Source: Chrysomallon squamiferum (taxonomy: Eukaryota > Mollusca > Gastropoda > Neomphalida > Peltospiridae). From it: a stretch of DNA of 64,000 nucleotides. Position numbers and translations under genes: made by a program. The stretch is from contig CM022667.1 in NCBI GenBank assembly GCA_012295275.1, positions 15,513,305 to 15,577,304 on the forward strand, in the 5' to 3' direction. Numbering within the stretch: position 1 is the first letter of the stretch; every line of letters begins with the position of its first letter. A model generated the notes under the pieces. That model was not told the origin of the DNA. It was given only the letters and a program-made list of their open reading frames with translations, and made no database searches. Of this stretch, positions 56,651 through 64,000 are shown in pieces.

Positions 56651-59600
56651 TAATTTATTATTTATTATTATTATTATTTTAATCATCTTCAGAATGTCAG
56701 ACACTGAAGAACAAGGTTTTCCCTCATACGAACGGGACAGTAAAAAAATCTCCTGGGAGGATGAAGTTTCAGGGCAGGAGAAGAACATCTCGGGAAGGGT
56801 TGACAAAGAACATGACAGAATGGCTGCCAAGGATTCAGATGACAGTTCAGTGACATCAGAAGATGATGAAGAGACATCATCTGATGGTTACACAGGTGAT
56901 GAAGAGCAGACTGTGTCAGATGAAATTCCAAAAACTAAGATTACTTTTACTCACACAAAACCACCACAGGTAACTTCAGTTTTCAGTTAATCTGTGCACA
57001 TTGCTAAAGTGTTTATAATTAAAAAACAATCATTCAGATCACAGTTCATTTTAGTCATCAGTTAATCTGATTATACTGGTAAAGTGTCTATAATTTCTCT
57101 GTCTATTTCTGGATTATTCATGATGTGATAATTTAATTTAAGGCGAACACAAATTTAGTGGGACATTGTATTTCTTGCATAAGAGTCTTTATTTCTGGTA
57201 AAATAAAGAATGAATATTAAACTGTACAGCTGCAAATATTTTTGGTTTTGGATTCAGTTAAAATTGATTTTTTGATTCTGTGAAGGTCCCTTCCTTTTTT
57301 TCTTTTTTTTTCTTTTTTTTTGTGGGGTTGGGCATTGATCAAGGGTATTGTAGTTAGTGGAAGATCTTACTAGAATATGTTAATTCATCCTTAATATAAA
57401 CACTGTAAATTGTCAAATTAGGACTCATTTAAAAATGTTTTGTGTATATTATCTTAGATACAGACTATATGTTCTTTAAGACATAATGTATGTTGAAAAG
57501 CATTTTCATTTTCCCTGAATTGTCTGGAATGGGAAAATAGTGACAATAATTGATCTTGTTACTTCCTATCACAGTTCTATAAATGGTATTATTCTATGAA
57601 TCATTCCAACAGAAACAGTTTTCAGTTCCATTTTTAGAATTGCTTTTTCATACCAAGAATCAGTACTGCTATTAAGACTGAGTATCCAGTAAAGTCAGTT
57701 GTTGTTACTGTTCGGTTTCACAGACCTGCTTATTAATATTACTTTAGAAATTTAGGTGCAGGTTTTGGAATGAAAAATAAGTAATTTAAATGTTTAACTA
57801 AAATACTTTTCATTTTGATTCTGTGAGCCAAGCTTTTTTAAAGCTTTATGAGCAAAGCTTGCATTAAAAATCATGTGATTTCAACTGTTCATTCTAAATT
57901 GTTTCCATTTTTGCTTGCTAAGCCTACTAATGGATTTAAAAACTGCACTGAGAAATAATTTTATTTTTCTTAAAGTTATTTCATTATATGATTACAGCAA
58001 ATTACAATAATTATTAAGATCAGAAGAAATAATGAAAACCTGATCATATTTTTTATTGTTTTAATTGTTCCCTTTTCTTCTAATTATTACTATTAATATA
58101 CTTGTTGTTGTTTTTGTTGGTTAATTTTTTGGTTGTTGTCATTGTATTATTTATTTATTTATTTTGTTTGTTTTATTCTTTTTATTAAATCTTTATTCTA
58201 ATAATTATTTACATATTATTATTTTATATTGTATTTCATTGTTGTTATTTTTTTAAATAATGAAATTAGAATTTTGCTCTGCAGTATTAATTATTATTAT
58301 TATTGTAATAATTACAGCAGAATAAAGACTCATCTGATTCTGATGCTGATAACCCTGAAATAGCAAGTCCCAGAGATATTTACAAACTGTTTACCAAACC
58401 TGCAGAACCAAAGTCCATTTTAAAGAAAAAATCAGTCAAGGTGGAACCATTAGTTTCATCAAAAGATGATGCTTCTACCCATAAAGAAGTTCCTGACATT
58501 GCCAAAGACACACCAAAGGTATTGAGCTTAATATATATTGTAAAACGGGTGCTTCTTAAATGGCTGAAAAATTTGATTCTAGAAAAAAAAAGTCACAATT
58601 TTATTAAAATTAAAAATTATATTAGAAATGAAAGGTAAATGAAACACATGTTCTTTGATTTTAATGTTGGTGGTTTAGGTGGATATTCCACCAGGACCAT
58701 GAAGAAATTCTGCCAGTTACAAGTTGCAGTCCTCAAGGTTCTCTCTGTAAGTCTGTTATCAGTGAACCTCAACAATTACAACTAGATTTTTTGACGCATT
58801 TCCACCACAACTTTGTTTTGCAAGTTGCTTGTTTGGTATACATGAACCCCTCATAACAGATTTTGTTACCACCTTTATTGGTATGAATAACTTCCATATT
58901 AAACATAGTCCTGATAGTAAGTGAAGTGAAGTGAAAAAAATTAACGTGCTAATCAGAGCAAGCTGTTGTGAAGGACGTTCTGATGGTAAAGCTAGCTGGA
59001 GAATATATAGTGAAACATATTTTAACCTGGGACATTTTATAAATCATTTACAATAGGAACCCTTAGTTTAAATCTATCCTAATCAGTACATAAACCCAAG
59101 CTATACCCCTTTCTTTAATCTAGTCTAATCAGTAAGCTTAAGAATTACCCCATGCATACTATGATGAAACATTCAGTACTCTACAAACCCATGCATTTTG
59201 TGACTTTTTTTCCTATACTAAACTGTGGCTTTTTTCTGTGACTTTTTTTCCTGTGATTTTTTTTCCAGTCACCAATGATTCGCCCTAAGGTGAATGAAAT
59301 TATGAATAAAGATGGAAATAAAAATTAACAAAAATAGAAGGAAATGTAGCAGTGGTGAATAAACAATGTAAATATTAAATAATGGGTCAGTGAAATTTTG
59401 TGAATCACACTGAAATAGTTTAAGAAGCACTGGTCAGAAAGAAAAATAAGTTTTAATATTCTAGATCTACGTTTCTGATATATGTTGTAAAAATCCAGTG
59501 TTTTGTTACTAAAATACTTGCTAATATAAAAAGTATGTTATAATAATATAGATTTTAAGAATTAGTTTTATTGTAAATCTTAATCATCATCAAACAAAAT

Positions 59601-60572
59601 TGTTGTAAGTTAATGCAGGGGAATATGTCTGTGAATTATTGTGTTTGTGTGAGTGAATGCATGTTTGAGTACACATATTTGAGGATAATCATGTGTCTAT
59701 GTGAAAGAAAAATGTATTTAAATGCTTATATAAGTATATTTTGTGGATATATGTATATATGTGTGTTACTTATCTTTCCATTGTGTATTTGTGTTTATCT
59801 ATTTATCTGTTTCTCTGTCCACATATCTCTAAAAGACTAACAAATATCATTAAGAATTCAACAGATTTTTGAAATTCTTGCTTTATTATTTTCAAATTTT
59901 ATTTTATTTTATTTTATTTTTTTTTTACATTTCTCAGACATTAATTGAGTTATTTGGAAAACATCATAAAACATCATGCAGCAATTAGTAAATTGGAAAG
60001 CCACACATTTTATTACTTTGGAATCCTCAGCAATCTGCTGTTACCTCATGTTCACTTAAAATGAAAAAAACATGTGTATCTTCTCATTAGTCCTTCAGTG
60101 CATGCACACTCATTACTACCAGACACATATAAGTGATATATCAGTCCTCACAAACCTTGGGCATTTAAATAAATAAATAAATAAATGTATTTGTCTTCAG
60201 GAATTTTATCTATTTAAAAATAAAGTAAAGGAAACTATATAAATATATTAATAGTTGAACTGGATAAGGAAAGTTCAAATAGCAAAAACATATCTTTATA
60301 AAAAATAAGAAACAAAAGAAAGAAAGAAAAAAAGAACAATAACAAAAGAAACCGTATCATGGAAGTTAAATGAATGTTTTAATAAATGCAGTTACTGATA
60401 TAACATCTTTAAAAAATAATAATAATAATAAACAAAGTTAAGGATTCACATTTGGAGTAAAAGAAAGTAATAATGAAAATACAATAAAACAAACTAAAAC
60501 TATAAGTGAATTGAAAAAAATCATTAAACAAATTTATCCAAAACTAATGTAAATGAAAATTATTTATAAAAC

Positions 60573-60625
<53 letters not shown>

Positions 60626-62749
60626 CAGGCAATACAGAATTTAAGTTAAATTTTTATTTATATTTTTCAATTCAATCAACCATTCAGACAAAGTAGCTGG
60701 CAGTGAGGATTATCTCCCTTTCAAAATGTCTAATTGTTTTCCATTGAGTTGGGATTATAGAAAGCTTTGTTTTTATGGTTCCTGCCAGGCAGGCCATAAT
60801 TACTTCAGCATTTGATTTACACTGAAGGGCCATCATGTATTGTGCAAAAAGTATTAGTGTCTTCCTGTGTTCATTTCGTCTTAATGGGTGTTACATTTCT
60901 CCCTGGGATAAGACTCAACACCTTTCTGCCTCAGAGCATCAGAGTAGTTTTTACGACAGGATAAAGATTTTGGAAATTTATACTTGTATAGGAGTTTGGC
61001 ATAATAACAATCCATCCGTCTGTCTGTGGTAGTGTTTGAAATTTTTTGCGGTGAATTAGAAGAAAAGCTGTTAGCACTTTGAAAGTTTTCCGTTTTAACC
61101 ATTTGTCTGTCTGTATGTCTGTGTATATGTGTGTGTCTGTGAATAGGAATGTCAGATTTCATTTTTTTTTTTTTTTTTTTTTTATTTTTTAATCTATAGT
61201 AAAAAATATAACAAAAATATGTTATCACTTTTAAAAACTGTATTAAGTATGTGATAGTGAACAGATGGGTACAACCATGTGTGTTTTGGGCTTTGCTTAC
61301 TAGTGTTATTATTATTATTATGTTGTGCTCACATTGCTCATACATTTTGGACCCATTCATTTATCCTGATGAAGGATTGTCCATCTCAGTGTGAACACTG
61401 TCAGTGTACTCTGACAGGGCACCACAGCTTGCTGGAGTGCAGTCATCTTAGACAGATCCAGAAGGATATATTTGATAAAATAAATGTGATAGAATCATTT
61501 CGATTCCATCCTGAGCCTGTTTTGAAATTTATGAGTTACAGAATTTTTCCATAAATTATAAACTGTGATATTATTTACACAGCTCTTTACACTTTTCTTT
61601 GAATTTTTATACAGAATTTTTTTTACCATTTAGTTATATTTACCTTTGTTTGACACCCAATAGCCAATACATATTTTTTGTGCTGAGGTTTCATTAAATA
61701 TTCATTCATTCATATTATTACTATCTCATTCCAAAATACACTATTTGAAAGTAACAGAAAATAAAGATCCTTCACATTACAATGTATTTAAAAATTTTAA
61801 ATTATATTTATTTGATCAAATTAATTAAAACCCTCTGGCTATCATGCTCTAGCTACACAGTGTAAAATACAACCAGAAACCAGTTAATTACTAACTGCCT
61901 CTAAACAGCATTCCTCCACTTTATCATCAACACTGCTGGAAGCACTGATTATCTCCCTTTAGCTGTATTCATTTAAAAAGGAGATTTGGAAATGCATTGT
62001 TTTCTCCAGTATCTCCAGGTGGCAGCCATAATGGAACTGACAAGTTTCTTTTTAAGATGAAGGCCCAACAAAAACATTAGAATGCAATTACTTTCCACAG
62101 CCAGTACTTCCCTCATTTTTTTCTCATATTTTGCCTTGGGGTTGCTAAACTAATTTAAGAATGATTGGGTTGTGTTTTGATTTCTGTTTTTTTTCTTTCT
62201 AAATCTCTGCAATTATTACACAACAGGTCAATAAATTGTAACAAGTTAAAACATTCTTGATAATTGGCTGTCCCTTTCTTGTTACTGAAAGGACCTGGGT
62301 TCAGTACCCAACACTGGATCAAAGGTTTGTCTGTTTTTATCACTGAAAGGAACTGGGTTCAGTATCCAGTTAGTGGTTCATCTGGGTTTTTATTATGTTA
62401 AATAATATGGGTTTATTTTCCAGTTCTGGTTCCATAATATATCCAGAAAAATATATATATATATAAATAAAAACAATATAAAATATATCAAAAGGTTCTT
62501 TTTAAAAAACAAAATCATAGCAGATTTTATTCAAAGTATTCTTTTATTGATGAAAATACTGTTTTACTTTTATTTATTTATTTTTATTTATTTTATTTTA
62601 TTTTTCAGCCTTTTTCTGGAACAGTCATTGAAAATCCTGTACCAGGCGCCCTGCCTTCCACTGCACCTGTTACCATGGATACACAACCAGCGCGACGTGT
62701 GTCCAAGTTTCGGGCAGAACGTCAGAAGCAGGCTGCTACTCCAAGATGA
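50696..62749 (+). CDS. URI1: Unconventional prefoldin RPB5 interactor (URI)
   Basis: Coding exons: 50696-50775, 53002-53080, 53743-53878, 54643-54734, 55357-55420, 56071-56227, 56693-56969, 58318-58518, 62609-62749. All junctions are GT..AG with matching phases; 1227 nt give 408 aa (human is about 535). Residues about 5-150 are the alpha-type prefoldin fold: a helix, a beta-hairpin segment (FGPLAFMPGQLVHTNEVLVL, GDNWFAERSAKQA) and a second helix. The URI family continues with ELWAKLDALEKIE, an acidic Ser/Glu/Asp stretch (exon 7), DIYKLF...PKSILKKK and the C-terminal FSGTVIENP and RRVSKFRAERQ motifs. URI is a subunit of the R2TP/prefoldin-like chaperone complex that assembles RNA polymerase II via RPB5. 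NAGNAG at the exon 8 acceptor allows a one-Gln alternative. Introns hold MULE-like and LINE remnants. Confidence 0.95.
51415..52270 (+). mobile_element. MULE-like element remnant with FLYWCH zinc finger, copy A (URI1 intron 1)
   Basis: Both ends carry inverted GGAAAAAAAGTCACAG-type sequence (left about 51415-51450, right about 52249-52268). Inside, 51800-51990 encodes a FLYWCH-type zinc finger: NKGGNKIC, MYTK, WWKCIKRSSGNC, then SVTTD and PHNH in a shifted frame. The following KVCNSIKDQAACTWDMPGQI resembles the linker after FLYWCH domains in mutator-like (MULE) transposases. Stops and frameshifts make it inactive. The short size suggests an internally deleted element. Confidence 0.65.
54172..54381. 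other. Intron sequence, no feature
   Basis: A short minus-strand open frame lies in URI1 intron 3. It shows no recognisable motif or splice context, so I treat it as chance. Confidence 0.4.
55124..55355. repeat. (TTC)n, (TTA)n and (GTT)n tracts running into the URI1 exon 5 acceptor
   Basis: A (TTC)n tract (about 55124-55167), mixed ATT repeats and a (GTT)n tract (about 55284-55331) continue as (ATT)n to the acceptor at 55355-55356. The acceptor tract is made of repeat sequence. Confidence 0.9.
56575..56690. repeat. (ATT)n microsatellite upstream of URI1 exon 7
   Basis: About 75 bp of perfect ATT repeat (56590-56650) and flanking imperfect units end 20 bp before the exon 7 acceptor at 56691-56692. 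Confidence 0.9.
58740..59273 (-). mobile_element. MULE-like FLYWCH element remnant, copy B (URI1 intron 8)
   Basis: This is an inverted, diverged relative of 51415-52270. On the minus strand it starts with GGTGACTGGAAAAAAAATCA at 59273 and encodes a better-preserved FLYWCH core (NKGGNKICYEGFMYTK, KLWWKCVKKSS) around 58790-58905. The 3' half present in copy A is missing. The two copies sit in the same host gene in opposite orientation, 6.5 kb apart. Confidence 0.65.
60578..60624. repeat. (AAT)n microsatellite, URI1 intron 8
   Basis: About 15 AAT units lie in the last intron of URI1. Confidence 0.95.
61345..61712 (+). mobile_element. 3' end of a non-LTR retrotransposon (LINE), degenerate
   Basis: The frame encodes CPSQCEHCQCTLTGHHSLLECSHLR, split here as CPSQCEHC, LTGHHSLLEC and SHLRQIQKDIF. 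This is the Cys/His motif typical of the end of LINE ORF2 proteins after the reverse transcriptase. After the stop come about 150 bp of 3' tail ending in ATTCATTCATTCAT at 61699-61712, a usual LINE 3' simple repeat. It is 5'-truncated and inactive, in the same orientation as URI1. Confidence 0.7.
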
Positions 62750-62751
62750 CA

Positions 62752-62774
62752 AATAAATCTGGTTTACAAATAAA
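62752..62774 (+). terminator. URI1 polyadenylation signals
   Basis: AATAAA occurs 3 bp after the stop (62752-62757) and again at 62769-62774. Either would give an unusually short 3'UTR. Confidence 0.55.
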
Positions 62775-63630
62775 AGTTGACTTTTGATATTTTTATTATT
62801 ACTGTTACCACTATTACTGTTGTTGTTGTTGTTATTTGTGTTAATGGTTATTATAATGAAATCTGTTGACATTAGAGCATGAGCTAGATTTAGCAAATAG
62901 CATGAAATGCACATGCACACACATGAAAACAAACACACATACATATCTGACAATAGATAGGAAAGTCTGTATATAATGTTTACAAATCCCAGGGCTTTAT
63001 CCATTTTGGGAAATACCTTTGTATGTATGTTGGTGTGTCTGTATTATGTATGTGTGTGTGTGTATGCATGCGTGCAAACGTGCATGTATATGTGTATATA
63101 TGTGAATGTGTGTTATTTGAAATATAAAAGTAATTGCCACAAACACCCACTAACCTGTACATATATATATATGTATGATAGTGTGTATATGTTCAATTAT
63201 TTTTATATTTCAAATTATTTCTTTCTTTCTTTCTTTCTTTGTCTCATGTGACAGAAAAACTATATAGAAATGTCATGTTAGTGCATAATGTAATTTTAAT
63301 AAGACCATTTCTACCCAATTTCCTTTTAATGATTTCATTCCAGTAAACAAATTTGTTTTTAAATCACTATTTAAAAAATAACCTTTTCTATCACAATTAT
63401 TTCATTTGTTTTTTCCATTTAAGATGAAATGTGAGGGGAGGGTGGTAGGACTTTCAAACTTATATAGACTACTAATTAAATAAAAGGAGTTTCTCCTCTA
63501 GGCTAGTCTGAGAAAAAAGCTAAAAAGAGGGGTTTATTTATTCTGTACAGAATAACAAAAGCAGCAATGTCTTTTTAACTGGATTTTTTCTTTTCTATTT
63601 TACCCTTTTTTATTTCTTTTCTTTTCTTTG

Positions 63631-63664
<34 letters not shown>

Positions 63665-64000
63665 TTTAATTTTAGTTTAGCCTGTAGCATTTGCTACTCT
63701 TTGTTTACAGTTGTTTGTTTGTTGTTTATTGTTGTTTACAGTGGGTTGGACAGGTGGGTGTGCACTAAGCATTGTTTTAGGTGGGGACAGAAACCAGTGA
63801 GGCTTATCAAAAGTTGTTTATTCAGACCTAACCTAAAGTGTATGTGTTTGTAAACTTGAGAAAACATTTTTGTTTGTTGTCCACTTTGCTTTCTTTTGGC
63901 TACTGGCATGAAGAAAACAAACAACAAAAAAAAAAGTTATAGTTACTCAGCAATTTGTAATACCTTGGCACTTAATGTTGTTGTTTTTTTTTTTCTGTTT
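62775..64000. other. Region downstream of URI1, no gene seen
   Basis: The region contains only simple-sequence features: TG/TA-rich tracts (63030-63200), a (CTTT)n tract (about 63220-63240) and a poly-T run (about 63628-63662). The open frames here are low-complexity. Confidence 0.5.

Noticed and set aside
60881-61360. 159-residue minus-strand frame in URI1 intron 8
   Set aside because: It contains poly-Lys from a poly-T run and His/Thr repeats from a TG-rich tract. It overlaps the LINE remnant and shows no coherent domain.

Overview
The window is eukaryotic nuclear DNA. It is AT-rich, with long introns bounded by GT..AG and saturated with (GA/CT)n, (CA/TG)n, (TTA)n, (TA)n and poly-T tracts. 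The conserved proteins are metazoan (MRPL3, URI1, TRPT1/KptA). The mollusc-like protein sequences and heavy microsatellite load suggest a mollusc, probably a cephalopod such as an octopus. That assignment is an inference.

Layout. (1) 1364-12967, plus strand: a complete 14-exon gene I assembled by matching splice phases. It encodes about 630 residues: a long coiled coil, a Ser-rich linker and a C-terminal CAP-Gly-like domain. I do not recognise a named orthologue. (2) 13509 to about 41540: a local array of four copies of an apparently intronless gene with a KptA/TRPT1 tRNA 2'-phosphotransferase core. Copies 1 (1385 aa) and 2 (2311 aa) are open. Each carries an RG-rich N-terminus and a long Lys/Glu/Asn/Gln-rich C-terminal tandem repeat (about 10 and 22 units of 66-71 residues). 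Copy 3 is a decayed pseudogene. Copy 4 is intact except for one single-base frameshift. Flanks are duplicated along with the genes. (3) 43471-49725, minus strand: MRPL3 (mitochondrial large-subunit protein uL3m), 9 coding exons, 370 aa. (4) 50696-62749, plus strand: URI1 (unconventional prefoldin), 9 coding exons, 408 aa, head-to-head with MRPL3 across a 970-bp shared upstream region.

Mobile DNA: a pogo/Tigger-like MITE in an MRPL3 intron, a hAT-like MITE downstream of MRPL3, two opposed copies of a MULE-like element with a FLYWCH zinc finger in URI1 introns, and the 3' end of a LINE in the last URI1 intron.

The most unusual content is the TRPT1 array. An RNA-repair enzyme core has been fused to an RNA-binding-type N-terminus and a rapidly expanding charged repeat tail, then duplicated locally. 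One duplication breakpoint fell inside the repeat array and gave copy 1 a new C-terminus. The other genes look like ordinary housekeeping or cytoskeletal genes unrelated to the array.
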